Positions 1 to 8,551 of a DNA stretch of 64,000 nt are shown piece after piece; position 1 is the first letter of the stretch; each line of letters starts with the position of its first letter. The position numbers and the translations under genes were made by a program. The notes under the pieces were generated by a model. That model made no database searches and was not told where the DNA came from. It worked only from the letters and a program-made list of their open reading frames with translations. Source of the DNA: Lachnotalea sp. AF33-28 (GTDB taxonomy: Bacteria; Bacillota; Clostridia; Lachnospirales; Lachnospiraceae). The stretch is from positions 67,072 through 131,071 of the forward strand of contig NZ_QUEE01000019.1 of assembly GCF_003477885.1 (NCBI RefSeq), written 5' to 3'.

Positions 1-79
1 GTTCCATATAGTACTGCTGCCGAAAGGGTTCCTTTTCCGGAACCGCCTCACAGGCAGCGATGCTGTTCTGCTCTGTCAT
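1..79 (-). CDS. N-terminus of a probable MiaB tRNA methylthiotransferase (partial)
   Basis: A minus-strand reading frame starts with ATG at 79 and runs off the window edge after 26 residues. An AAGGAG ribosome site lies upstream, about 12 bases from the ATG, which is long. The visible end, EPFRQQYYME, resembles the stretch just before the first catalytic domain of MiaB (2-methylthio-N6-isopentenyladenosine synthase) in Lachnospiraceae. That match is from memory of the family and the catalytic cysteines are outside the window, so the name is tentative. It follows the PpiC lipoprotein gene in the same direction, separated by a duplicated hairpin repeat. Confidence 0.4.
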   Translation of the reverse strand, partial: MTEQNSIAACEAVPEKEPFRQQYYME

Positions 80-96
80 GTAATCTTACTTCTCCT

Positions 97-184
97 TTAC
101 TTGTCACCAGCCGCAGGCTGATGACCTGCGCACACTTCAGTGTGCTTCCTATTTTACTTGTCACCAGCCGCAGGCTGATGACCT
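97..184. repeat. Tandem 31-bp repeat with hairpins, intergenic REP-like element
   Basis: Positions 97-127 and 154-184 are an exact 31-bp direct repeat containing CACCAGCCGCAGGCTGATG, a near-palindrome. Between them lies the inverted repeat GCACACTTCAGTGTGC (130-145). The second copy begins at the stop codon of the PpiC gene. A related unit occurs at 48095-48137, also between two co-directional genes. This looks like a small dispersed palindromic repeat that adds RNA hairpins between cistrons. Confidence 0.7.
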
Positions 185-1244
185 ATTGCACTCCGAAAAC
201 CGCCTTGTATTCCTCATAGAAATCAGCGCCCTCTGCACGGGCTTCCCCGGTAAAACGGATCTGATCCCAAGCAGCCTTGTTATATTCGGCGGTCAGTCCT
301 GCGGTAAAAGTATCATATACCTGAGAGAACGCCTCCGATTTTTTGCGCTCGGCGATTTCTTTCTTATGCATCTCGGTTCCCTCCATATCATAATCCTCAA
401 TGCACTTGATGATATGGTAACCGTATTCCGTCTCCACAATGCCGCTCAACTCCCCGTCGGAAAGCGCAAAGGCTGCCTCTTCAAAGCTCTCGGGAAATTC
501 GCCGCGGCCCACCTTGTAGTTGACAGCATCTCCTTCGTTATAGCTCTCGGCCAGCACGGAAAAATCTGTTCCGGACTCTGCCTTATGAAGCGCTTCTTCT
601 GCGGTCTGCCTCTTTGCCGCCTTATCTTCCTCCGACAGGGGGGCCTGGTTTCCGTTTGCATCCACCGCATAGGTCTTGATCAGAATCTGCTCCACCTGTA
701 TGATCCGGGCCTCGCTGTCGCTGACCTCCACATTCACATCCTTTGTGAGCTCCTCCACCAGTTTATTGGCCAGACAGTACTGCTCATATACAGATTTGGC
801 TGTCCCAGGCGTCAGCTTCATATATGCGATATCCGCTTCGGACAGCTTGCCGTAATAAGCGTCCGCCGCTTCCTTTGCGAGGCGTTTTTCTTCCTCGGTC
901 AGCTCAATGCCCCGGTCTGCCGCCATAAGCACCATACATTTCATCTGGGCAAGGAAATTCTGGAGAGACTCTCTGACATAGGTCTCAAAGGTCCCGTTGC
1001 TTAGATCGATGTCCCAGATCTCGGAGCCATAGGCCTTCTCATAGATGTTTTTCTGCGTGGTCACAAAGATCATGGCCTCGGGCACGGTCGCCGTCTCCCT
1101 GCCGATTTTAAACAGCTGGTCTTCATTTAAACCCACCGTAAACTGTATATCCTTGTCCGCCAGTTTGCTGCAGCCTGTCAAAAACAGAAGGGCAGTCAGA
1201 ATACCTGCCAGCAGCCTCTTCACATATCGTTTCATATTTGACAT
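183..1244 (-). CDS. PpiC-type peptidyl-prolyl isomerase lipoprotein (PrsA-like)
   Basis: Predicted extracytoplasmic foldase of 353 residues. The N-terminus has positive charges, a hydrophobic stretch and the lipobox LTGC near residue 25, so it is probably a lipid-anchored lipoprotein on the outer face of the membrane. A parvulin (PpiC) domain covers roughly residues 180-290, recognisable from the FSVLAESYNEGDAVNYKVG block and the closing GYHIIK. The flanks are helical, as in PrsA and SurA chaperones. The family catalyses proline cis-trans isomerisation and helps secreted proteins fold. The start at 1244 follows a GGAG site closely; an internal ATG at 1235 is an alternative. It lies downstream of sbcC in the same direction, with no functional link evident. 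Confidence 0.85.
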   Translation of the reverse strand: MSNMKRYVKRLLAGILTALLFLTGCSKLADKDIQFTVGLNEDQLFKIGRETATVPEAMIFVTTQKNIYEKAYGSEIWDIDLSNGTFETYVRESLQNFLAQMKCMVLMAADRGIELTEEEKRLAKEAADAYYGKLSEADIAYMKLTPGTAKSVYEQYCLANKLVEELTKDVNVEVSDSEARIIQVEQILIKTYAVDANGNQAPLSEEDKAAKRQTAEEALHKAESGTDFSVLAESYNEGDAVNYKVGRGEFPESFEEAAFALSDGELSGIVETEYGYHIIKCIEDYDMEGTEMHKKEIAERKKSEAFSQVYDTFTAGLTAEYNKAAWDQIRFTGEARAEGADFYEEYKAVFGVQ

Positions 1245-1296
1245 TTTCTCCTGTTCTTTTTACACTTTGCTATTCTAACACAAAAGGCCGACAAAA

Positions 1297-3879
1297 TCAA
1301 AAAGATTTCTGCATAATCCGACTTCCGGTGCTGGTCTTTACCACCTCGATCTGAGATTCTATGCGTTCCTTCAGCTCATCCACATGAGAAATAATGCCGA
1401 TCATGCGGTCCTTCTGCACCAGGGACAAAAGCGCAGCCACTGCCTGATCCATGGATTCTGCGTCCAGCGCTCCAAACCCCTCGTCGATAAAGAGCGCATC
1501 GATCTCGATGCCTCCGGCATAGGCCTGGATCACATCGGACATGCCCAGCGCCAGGGAAAGGGCCGCCTTGAAGGTTTCCCCTCCGGATAAGGTTTTCACC
1601 GAACGCTTTCTGCCGGTGTAATGGTCCAGCACCTCAAGTTCCATTCCTTCTCTGCTCCTTAAATCCAGAGCCCTTTGTGTCCTGAACAGCTCATATCTGC
1701 CGTTGCTCATGGCCGTAAGCCTAAGGTTGGCGCCTGTCAGGATATCATCGAAATAGACCGACAGCACATACTGTTCAAAGATCAGCTTCTTGGGATTATA
1801 TCCGTTGGCGGCCCGCTCCACATCCCTTAGGATGCCGAACTCTTCCTTAAGCTTCTCCGATTGTTTGAGTTTATCTTCCAATGTCCGCACCGCCTGGCGG
1901 TTGCTTACCACCCTGGCGTTAACGTCATCCCTCTGTTTTCTGGTTTCCTTTAAAAGAGAATCGGTCTTTTGAAGGCTGCCCTCCAGACTGTCCAGATCCT
2001 TTTTCTGCGCGGACTTAAGCTCCTCCTTAAGCTGGAGCTTCTGCAGGGTAACCGCGTGCAGATCCCGGTCGAAGCCCGCGATATACTCCTTAAGGCCGAT
2101 CAGCGCTGTCTCCTCCATCTCCGCATTTTTGTAGGCGGTCACGGAAGTAAAACCGCACTGCTCCATGCAGGATTTCCACAGCATATCCGCCTCTGTAAGC
2201 TCTTTTTCAGCCACAGCTGCGGCCTTTTGACAGCTGTCCGTCCAAGAACGCTGTTTCTCCAGTTCCAGATGAACTTCTGTATAAGCTTCCTGTGCCCGCG
2301 CAAGGCGCAGTTTCAGATCTTCTATCCTATCCTCGTTTTTCGTTATCTGCGCTGCAAGCGAATCCGCCCTGTGAGAGCCCACTTCTTTTTTAAGCCCAGA
2401 AACCAGAGCATTGGCGGCGGCCGCCTGCGCATGCGCCGCAGACAGCTCCTGTTCCCTTTTTTTTGCCTGTTCCTTCAGCCGGTTTAACTCCTTCTGATCC
2501 GGTATTCCCTCCGCCGCTCTGGCCGGACTGGGATGATGTACGGATCCGCACACCGGGCAGGGCTGTCCCTCCGTTAGACCGGCGGCTAAAATACCTGCGC
2601 TTTCTCTGCGAAACAGAGTCTCTTTCCCCTCATACAAGCTTCGCGCCCTTTTGGCATCTTCTTCAAGTTTTAAATAGATGTCCTGTCTCTGTTTCAACTC
2701 TGCCTCGCGCTTCATAAGCTCCAGACATTTTTCCTCCATAAGCTTCTGTCTCCGCAGCTTTTCTTCCAGCTGCGCAAGAAGAGCAGCCCTTTTAGGCGCG
2801 CGCTGCTGTTCCTGCTGCTTCTTAGCGAACTCCCTGTTAAGCCCGGCGAGAGTTCGTTCGGCCTGAAGCCGGGACGCCTCCGCCTCCTTCAGTCTCATCC
2901 GTGCGCTGTTAAGCGCCTCGAATGCCGGCTTCGCCTTAAGAAAGCGGCTGCTGGCATCCAGCTGTTTCCTGGCCCGTTTTGCCCGTGCCTCCTCCTGTCT
3001 TAACTGCGCGAGCTTTTGGCAGCATTCATGGTAACGGTCTATCTTTAGGTTCAGCTCTCTGGCCGCATCCGTCCGGAGCATGAGCCGCCGCACGGATGCC
3101 TCCAGGCGTTCTGTCCTGGCATCCAAATTTTTCAAAAGCCGCCGGTCCTGGGCTAGCGCTTCTTCTGCCATGCGAAGCAGAGCACTGTAATTTTTATCCT
3201 TCAAAGAGCAGGCTGTCTTCCAGTTCTCATCATCCGACCGGACAGACTGCACAACTTCGTCGCACTGCGTTTTAAGCCGGCCGATGTCCGCGAGCATCTC
3301 CTTTGCACGGCTTGCGAGCACGTTTTGGATAGCATCATAGATCCTGGTGCGAAAGATATTGCGGAAGATCTGTGTGCGCTCCCTGGAAGAGGCGGTTAAG
3401 AGTTCCTGGAACTCCCCTTGAGCGATCATGGCGATCTGTTTAAACTGGCTGTACTGGAGACCTAAGATCCCTGTGATCTTCTCCGTCACCGTCTGGCTTC
3501 CCTCGCAAAGCAGTTCATCCCCACGGTAAAAGATGGCATTTTCTCTTTCAAGGGTGGTGCCCCCCGACCTAAGCTTCGGCCTTTCGTAGCGGGGATTTCT
3601 GGTCACCCGGTAACTGGCGCCGCGATGCCGGAATAAAAGCGTCACAAAGGTCCTCACATCCGCCGCCGCAAAGTCGCTGCGCAGAGAATCCTTCTCCCGG
3701 ACGCTTCCGCTGACATTTCCGTACAATGCGAAGGTCAGCGCATCAAATACAGTTGTCTTGCCGGCGCCCGTAGGGCCGGTGATCAGGAAAATCCCTTGGG
3801 CAGACGCCCTTTCAAAGTCAATTTCCACCAGATCCTTATAGGGCCCCCAGGCCGATATGCTAAGCTGTATCGGTTTCAT
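1297..3879 (-). CDS. sbcC: Exonuclease SbcCD, SbcC (Rad50-like) ATPase subunit
   Basis: SMC-like ATPase of the SbcCD (Mre11-Rad50 type) nuclease, which opens and cuts DNA hairpins and blocked ends. The 860 residues show the full architecture: Walker A GPTGAGKTT at 35-43, long coiled-coil arms rich in Arg, Glu, Lys and Gln, a zinc-hook CPVC near residue 441 that joins two subunits, the ABC signature SGGETFKAALSLALG near 763, and Walker B DALFIDEGFGALD near 800. The length is shorter than the E. coli protein (over 1000 residues) but usual for Firmicutes. Its start overlaps the sbcD stop by 4 bases, so the two are translationally coupled and should form one complex. Confidence 0.95.
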   Translation of the reverse strand: MKPIQLSISAWGPYKDLVEIDFERASAQGIFLITGPTGAGKTTVFDALTFALYGNVSGSVREKDSLRSDFAAADVRTFVTLLFRHRGASYRVTRNPRYERPKLRSGGTTLERENAIFYRGDELLCEGSQTVTEKITGILGLQYSQFKQIAMIAQGEFQELLTASSRERTQIFRNIFRTRIYDAIQNVLASRAKEMLADIGRLKTQCDEVVQSVRSDDENWKTACSLKDKNYSALLRMAEEALAQDRRLLKNLDARTERLEASVRRLMLRTDAARELNLKIDRYHECCQKLAQLRQEEARAKRARKQLDASSRFLKAKPAFEALNSARMRLKEAEASRLQAERTLAGLNREFAKKQQEQQRAPKRAALLAQLEEKLRRQKLMEEKCLELMKREAELKQRQDIYLKLEEDAKRARSLYEGKETLFRRESAGILAAGLTEGQPCPVCGSVHHPSPARAAEGIPDQKELNRLKEQAKKREQELSAAHAQAAAANALVSGLKKEVGSHRADSLAAQITKNEDRIEDLKLRLARAQEAYTEVHLELEKQRSWTDSCQKAAAVAEKELTEADMLWKSCMEQCGFTSVTAYKNAEMEETALIGLKEYIAGFDRDLHAVTLQKLQLKEELKSAQKKDLDSLEGSLQKTDSLLKETRKQRDDVNARVVSNRQAVRTLEDKLKQSEKLKEEFGILRDVERAANGYNPKKLIFEQYVLSVYFDDILTGANLRLTAMSNGRYELFRTQRALDLRSREGMELEVLDHYTGRKRSVKTLSGGETFKAALSLALGMSDVIQAYAGGIEIDALFIDEGFGALDAESMDQAVAALLSLVQKDRMIGIISHVDELKERIESQIEVVKTSTGSRIMQKSF

Positions 3880-5024
3880 ATTTCTTTCTCCTTCGCCTCA
3901 TCCGCCGCCTGCCGGAACATCTCCCTGCGCCGTTCATCCATCTGTCTGCCTGTCACTTCCAGAAAAAATTCCTCAAAGAGCTCCAGCTCATCCTTTTCCC
4001 TGATTCCAAAAGCCCCCTGATATTCCGGCTGCTTTAAAGGCAAATTTTTAACAATGGACAGCTGCATCACATTGGGATATACGCTTCGCAGCGCGCTCAT
4101 GGGGTCAAACAGTTCCTCTTCATCGGTGAGTTCCACAGCCAGATAATCTCTCCGGTCCGCTAAAGATGCGATCTCCTCCTTTGTCAGTTCCTTCAGACTG
4201 CCCCTGATCCTGCGCATATCATGGAGCGGTTTTAGCGGAAGCTGCGTAACCTTCACCTCACCCTTTTTGCCAAGCTCCACCAGATTTACCGACTTATCCT
4301 GTCCGCACTCTGAAAAAGAATATTTAACCGGAGAACCGGCATACCATATATTCCCCTCCCCGATTCTCTGACAGCGGTGGATATGCCCCAGAGCCGTATA
4401 GTCATAGGCCGCAAAGCAGCCCGCATCCACCCGGTCGCTGCCGCCCACGCTGACCCGAACCTCGGAATCGGACAGCACGGGATCTGCGCCTTTTGAAGTG
4501 ACAAATTCATGCGCCACCAGCACATTGCGCAGGGAGGGCTCCGGCGGGTTATGCAAAAGCGCCGCCAGGACACCCGCCTCAAAATCCGGCATATCCTCCC
4601 CGTAGAGTTCCTTTTTGACCGCCGGCCTGGAAAAGGGGAGCAGATAGAACCGTACGGCGCCGTATTCATCCTTAAGCTCGGTCATACAGAGCTCTTTCTG
4701 CGCCGTGCCGGACAGATACAGGCCTCTGCCCGCCAGGATCTGGCTGGCAAAGCTGATGCGTTCCGGAGAATCATGGTTACCCGCAATGCCCATGACGCAG
4801 ATATTCAGATCTGCAAGACGGGTCAGAAAGGCATCCATGAGCGAGACCGCCTCTGCCGGGGGGATGGACCGGTCATACAAATCCCCTGCCAGAATCACGG
4901 CAGAAACCTGATAAGAGGCGGCATAGGAACAGATCTGATCCAGCGCTGCCTCCTGTTCCTTCAGCATTGAAAATTCATTCACTACTTTTCCTATATGCAG
5001 ATCTGCCGTATGCAAAAATCTCAT
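3876..5024 (-). CDS. sbcD: Exonuclease SbcCD, SbcD (Mre11-like) nuclease subunit
   Basis: Mn-dependent nuclease partner of SbcC. Calcineurin-like phosphoesterase motifs are complete: TADLHIGK near residue 6 (DxH), GDLYDR near 47, GNHDS near 81, a histidine in LVAHEF, and GHIH near 215. A C-terminal capping region follows, ending in a Glu/Lys-rich tail that probably contacts the SbcC coiled-coil base. The length of 382 residues is normal. An AGGAGG ribosome site precedes the ATG. It is the first gene of a two-gene sbcDC unit; the upstream stretch separates it from the DUF2284 terminator. Confidence 0.95.
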   Translation of the reverse strand: MRFLHTADLHIGKVVNEFSMLKEQEAALDQICSYAASYQVSAVILAGDLYDRSIPPAEAVSLMDAFLTRLADLNICVMGIAGNHDSPERISFASQILAGRGLYLSGTAQKELCMTELKDEYGAVRFYLLPFSRPAVKKELYGEDMPDFEAGVLAALLHNPPEPSLRNVLVAHEFVTSKGADPVLSDSEVRVSVGGSDRVDAGCFAAYDYTALGHIHRCQRIGEGNIWYAGSPVKYSFSECGQDKSVNLVELGKKGEVKVTQLPLKPLHDMRRIRGSLKELTKEEIASLADRRDYLAVELTDEEELFDPMSALRSVYPNVMQLSIVKNLPLKQPEYQGAFGIREKDELELFEEFFLEVTGRQMDERRREMFRQAADEAKEKEI

Positions 5025-5151
5025 GACTGTCCCTCCTATAAAATGAATCCCGCTCGCGGGCTTTTACGCCTATGGCTGGCCGTTTTAGCGGCATAATCCC
5101 TTCCCGCCGCAGTGTGATCCTTAAGCATAGCATTTTTTGCTCAATAAGTCA

Positions 5152-5198
5152 AAAAAGCAGCGGCTAAATCCCGATGTGAAGATACGGTTCAGCCGCTT
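5152..5198 (-). terminator. Rho-independent terminator of the corrinoid operon
   Basis: On the minus strand the stem AGCGGCTGAA pairs with TTTAGCCGCT and is followed by GCTTTTTTG. It lies about 30 bases behind the DUF2284 stop codon, closing the methyltransferase operon before the sbcDC genes. Confidence 0.75.
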
Positions 5199-5229
5199 AT
5201 TTATGTTACTGTTCAAAGTCTTATGATTG

Positions 5230-5781
5230 CTAGTAATAAAGAATCGAAAAATAAGTTACCGTATTCTCCCCGTTGATATAATGAAGCCCCGCAGCTTTTG
5301 ACAGCGCGACCACATCGATTCCGCAGGCCTCAAGGGACCTGCGCGCTTTGTCGGGGTGACGGCACGGCGCGTCCGGATAGGTGCATTTTTCACAGAGGGA
5401 ACAAGAACCGGCTCCGGACAGATCGTGAGGTTCAGGCTCCTGTTTAAGCTCCTCAAGCAGCGCATCATCCACCAAAGCATGCTGCCTGCCGCCCTCCTGC
5501 ATCCCTTCCCAGTCGAAGGAATCTTCTAAATCATGCTTTGTAGTATAGACAAATGCGTTTTGGTATCCGCTGTAGAGCTCTTTTAGTTCCCGCCAGTCCC
5601 CCACTCCGGGCGGGCACATCCAGGTCTTTCCGTATCGGCCGCACATATTTGCTTCGCATGCTTCTCTCACCTGCGGGCTGAAAGGGATCTCCTCTGTTTT
5701 CATAAACGCGTATTCATGTATGGGATATGGGAGGCTGTCCGTATCGGCGGCCAGCCGTTTCAGTTTTTCATACACTGACAT
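5230..5781 (-). CDS. DUF2284 predicted metal-binding protein
   Basis: Small cysteine-rich protein of 183 residues. It shows the DUF2284 signature: a first cluster CGRYGKTWMCPPGVG near residues 47-61 and a second CSLCEKCTYPDAPCRH near 125-140, spaced like an iron-sulfur or zinc site. The biochemical role of this family is unknown to me. It often sits beside corrinoid methyltransferase genes in acetogens and methanogens, and here it is the last gene of such an operon, just before a terminator. A role in metal or redox handling for the corrinoid protein or its activator is an inference from position only. Confidence 0.8.
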   Translation of the reverse strand: MSVYEKLKRLAADTDSLPYPIHEYAFMKTEEIPFSPQVREACEANMCGRYGKTWMCPPGVGDWRELKELYSGYQNAFVYTTKHDLEDSFDWEGMQEGGRQHALVDDALLEELKQEPEPHDLSGAGSCSLCEKCTYPDAPCRHPDKARRSLEACGIDVVALSKAAGLHYINGENTVTYFSILYY

Positions 5782-5875
5782 CTCGACTCTCCTATTTTAC
5801 GTAAGTTCAGGCGGCGAAAAAAGTGCTGCAAAAGCAGATCTTTTCGTTTAAGAAGATGCGCCGCATGAGCGGTTA

Positions 5876-7402
5876 CTAATCTTCAGGAAAAAGCATATTT
5901 TCAATAAACAGCTCATTAAATAAGGCGGAAGAATTCAGCTCTGCAATTTCACACTCACAGGCGAGCCTGACTGCATCCGAAATCGCTCCGGATGAACTTA
6001 AACACTGCGCTGCCCCTGCAAGGGAGCTGTTTCCGACCGCTTCGATGACAGGCAGGGCTTCTGCGGGCAGAAGCCCTGTGCGGACCGCGCTGCGGATATT
6101 CATGTAATATCCCAGCCCGCCAGCAATAAAAACCTTCTCCAGTTGCTCCGTGAGGATCCCAGCCTCCGCAAGCAGAGCTTCAAATCCTGCCCGAATCGCA
6201 CTTTTGGCAAGCTGGAACTCACGAATATCCTGCTGGGTGAGCACAATGGGCGTTTCCGAACATGCGGACAGCATCTGCCCATCAGCCGAGAGATGGGATC
6301 CCTTTAAGGTATAAGCATCCTCCGTTAAGCTCCCCGTCTCATCTAACAGCCCCTGATCCAAAAGAGACGCAATCAGATCCACCAGACCGCAGCCGCACAG
6401 GCCGCAGGGCGGTTTATCCTGTATTGTTCGAAACGATTCCGCAAGAACCGCACATACCGCACCATCGATGCCGCCGGTTCCGCAGGATATATTAGCGCCT
6501 TCCATAGCGGGACCTGCAGCCGCGGAAGCGGCATATAGCTTATTGCCGCTTCCGCGTCCTGTGCATACGATCATCTCGCCGTTAGTTCCGATATCAAGAA
6601 GCGCAGAAGGCCCGCTAAGCTCCCGCATCCGGCAGACCAATGCGCCGGCTATGACATCGCTTCCGATAAAGGCCGAGGCGGAAGGAAGTAAGATCACGCG
6701 CTCCACCGGAAGGGAAAGCTTTTGTCCGTCAAGCTCCTTTAAGTCTGTAAAGGCCGGCGTAAAAGGATATGTCCCGATGCCCTCCGGCGAAATCCCGCAG
6801 AACAGATGGAGCATCGTCGTATTGCCGGTGACCGCCATGCATTCAGGTTTCTTCTGCGGATTCCTTTCCGAAAGCTCTGTCAGCATATCCGAAGCCGCGC
6901 AGAGTATCTGTCTCTGCAGATTTAAAAGATTCCCGTCCTTTGCGGCGGCAATCCTGCTGATCACATCCGCACCGTAGCTTCGCTGCGGATTAAGATTGGA
7001 TACAGTATCCAGTATCCGGCCCGTTTCCCTGTCCACAAGCGCCGCAGCCACCGTGGTGGTTCCGATATCCAGGGCTGCCGCAACCCCTTTTCCATCCGCT
7101 TCTTCGGATACAAACGTAAATTCCGTCAGTCCCTGGCCGCCCATATCCTTCAGTAAAATCTTCGCGCTGCCGTCCGGACACAGTGCGCGGCAGGCCCGTA
7201 TATCGCCGTTTTCATCCGGCGGCAGCAGCTTTAAAGGATCCTCTGCACTTGGAAAGTTTCCCTCTGCCACCCGGACCTTACACTTGCCGCAGACGCCGCG
7301 GCCGCCGCAGTCGAGAGGGATCTCATAACCGCTGGCCCGCAGCCAGTCTGAAAGCTTCTGTCCGCCGTTTCCGGGCGGTATCTCTATCATCTTATAAGAC
7401 AT
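5876..7402 (-). CDS. Corrinoid activation protein: 2Fe-2S ferredoxin plus ASKHA ATPase (RACo-like)
   Basis: Predicted reductive activator that uses ATP to bring inactive cob(II)amide in the corrinoid protein back to the Co(I) state. Residues 1-90 are a plant-type ferredoxin with Cys32, Cys38, Cys41 and Cys71 in a CGGRGVCGKC context. From about residue 110 the ASKHA fold starts (ALDIGTTTVAAAL), with further nucleotide-binding glycines at DIGTNGEMIV and AGPAMEGANISCGTGGIDGA. This matches RACo-type activators (2Fe-2S at the N-terminus) and not RamA (4Fe-4S at the C-terminus). At 508 residues it is shorter than typical RACo (about 630), so the linker or middle domain is reduced. It follows the 374-residue methyltransferase gene with a 9-base gap. 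Confidence 0.88.
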   Translation of the reverse strand: MSYKMIEIPPGNGGQKLSDWLRASGYEIPLDCGGRGVCGKCKVRVAEGNFPSAEDPLKLLPPDENGDIRACRALCPDGSAKILLKDMGGQGLTEFTFVSEEADGKGVAAALDIGTTTVAAALVDRETGRILDTVSNLNPQRSYGADVISRIAAAKDGNLLNLQRQILCAASDMLTELSERNPQKKPECMAVTGNTTMLHLFCGISPEGIGTYPFTPAFTDLKELDGQKLSLPVERVILLPSASAFIGSDVIAGALVCRMRELSGPSALLDIGTNGEMIVCTGRGSGNKLYAASAAAGPAMEGANISCGTGGIDGAVCAVLAESFRTIQDKPPCGLCGCGLVDLIASLLDQGLLDETGSLTEDAYTLKGSHLSADGQMLSACSETPIVLTQQDIREFQLAKSAIRAGFEALLAEAGILTEQLEKVFIAGGLGYYMNIRSAVRTGLLPAEALPVIEAVGNSSLAGAAQCLSSSGAISDAVRLACECEIAELNSSALFNELFIENMLFPED

Positions 7403-7411
7403 GTCATCACC

Positions 7412-8536
7412 TTAAGGGCGGATCTTTTTAATTTCATCCGCGTAATACTGCACCAGTTCAAATTTCGTTCCGGGCATCAGCCGGTGGTCCGGGCAGGGAA
7501 TAAAACCGCCCAGCGACACCATCCTGCGTATTCTCTCAAGCTCGGCATCCACAGCGGCCTTATCCTTGCGAAGTGCTGTCTTATCCATCGCTCCGACGCC
7601 CAGCTGCCGCGTTCCAAAACGGTTCCTTGCAGGTTCAAACTGGTCGCCCCAGGTGCCCACCTCTATGGGAAACAAAATATTCACTCCGTTATCCAGCCAT
7701 GTCTGCTGCAGCTTCTCCGTAACGCCGTCGCAGTCAAGAGAAATAAGATCGATGCCATATTTACGAAGCAGATCGCAGCGGCGTTTGTAATGGCGCGCAC
7801 ACAGCTCTTCAAACACAGCCGGGGACAAAAGCGGACCGCTGTTAAAGCAGATATCCTCCCAGAAATGTCCGAAGTCAAACCGGGCGCCCGCCTCAAGCAC
7901 TGCCTCCACACACCTGTACTGCATTTCTGCATATGTATCTATGATATCGGCGAACAGATCTTCATCCTCATCATACATCAGATAGCTCATGCCGATTACA
8001 GAAACCATGTTCCGAATATCACCCAGTACAGATCCCAGGGAAATGCCAAGCGGCACATCCAGTTTATCATATACTTCTTCATTATACTTCTTCCAATATT
8101 CGGTATCGATCCGATCGGCGCTAAACTGCATCTTGGGCTTATAGAGCGTTTCAAAGGCTTCACGGTCCTTGAGCAGATAATCGTCTTCCTGCGGAATGGA
8201 CACCACTCCCGGATGCATCCGTTCGATCAGTCCGCTGCTGTTTTGTACGCGCTGTGTGCCGTCCGGCAGAACCTCCAGCACCGTCTTTTCAAATGCCGGG
8301 AACAGCCCCATAACAGGGCCGTGTACATGGGACCAGTTGTAATCCCAGCCTATGAGCTTATCCAGTTCCATATCCTTATCATTTCCGTCCCCCCAGCCCC
8401 GGGACAGCTCTGCCGGGATCTTGCCCTGCTCGGCCCACTCCACCAGGAGTTCCGGCCAATAGCCGAAATGTACGGCCGGCAGACGGTCCACCGGTTTAAA
8501 ATGCAGCAGGTTCAATGCACGTTCTCTATTTGTCAT
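7412..8536 (-). CDS. UroD-fold methyltransferase, candidate substrate:corrinoid methyltransferase (MT-I)
   Basis: Uroporphyrinogen decarboxylase superfamily protein of 374 residues. It opens with MTNRERALNLLHFKPVDRLP, the family's typical start, and contains SLDCDGVTEKLQQTW followed by LFPIEVGTWGDQFEPARNRF and GGFIPCPDHRLMPG. The usual zinc motif HxCG of MtaA-type enzymes is replaced by DCDG. That pattern is what I recall for UroD-like proteins that take methyl groups from a substrate. Heme synthesis is unlikely given the operon. I infer that this is the substrate-specific first methyltransferase; the substrate (a methoxylated or N-methylated compound) cannot be read from sequence. Confidence 0.75.
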   Translation of the reverse strand: MTNRERALNLLHFKPVDRLPAVHFGYWPELLVEWAEQGKIPAELSRGWGDGNDKDMELDKLIGWDYNWSHVHGPVMGLFPAFEKTVLEVLPDGTQRVQNSSGLIERMHPGVVSIPQEDDYLLKDREAFETLYKPKMQFSADRIDTEYWKKYNEEVYDKLDVPLGISLGSVLGDIRNMVSVIGMSYLMYDEDEDLFADIIDTYAEMQYRCVEAVLEAGARFDFGHFWEDICFNSGPLLSPAVFEELCARHYKRRCDLLRKYGIDLISLDCDGVTEKLQQTWLDNGVNILFPIEVGTWGDQFEPARNRFGTRQLGVGAMDKTALRKDKAAVDAELERIRRMVSLGGFIPCPDHRLMPGTKFELVQYYADEIKKIRP

Positions 8537-8551
8537 AACACACTCTCCTGT

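Noticed and set aside
97..184. Two exact 31-bp repeats with a 26-bp spacer, considered as a mini CRISPR
   Set aside because: Only two units, each palindromic with a second hairpin in the spacer that recurs elsewhere in the same order; no cas genes nearby.
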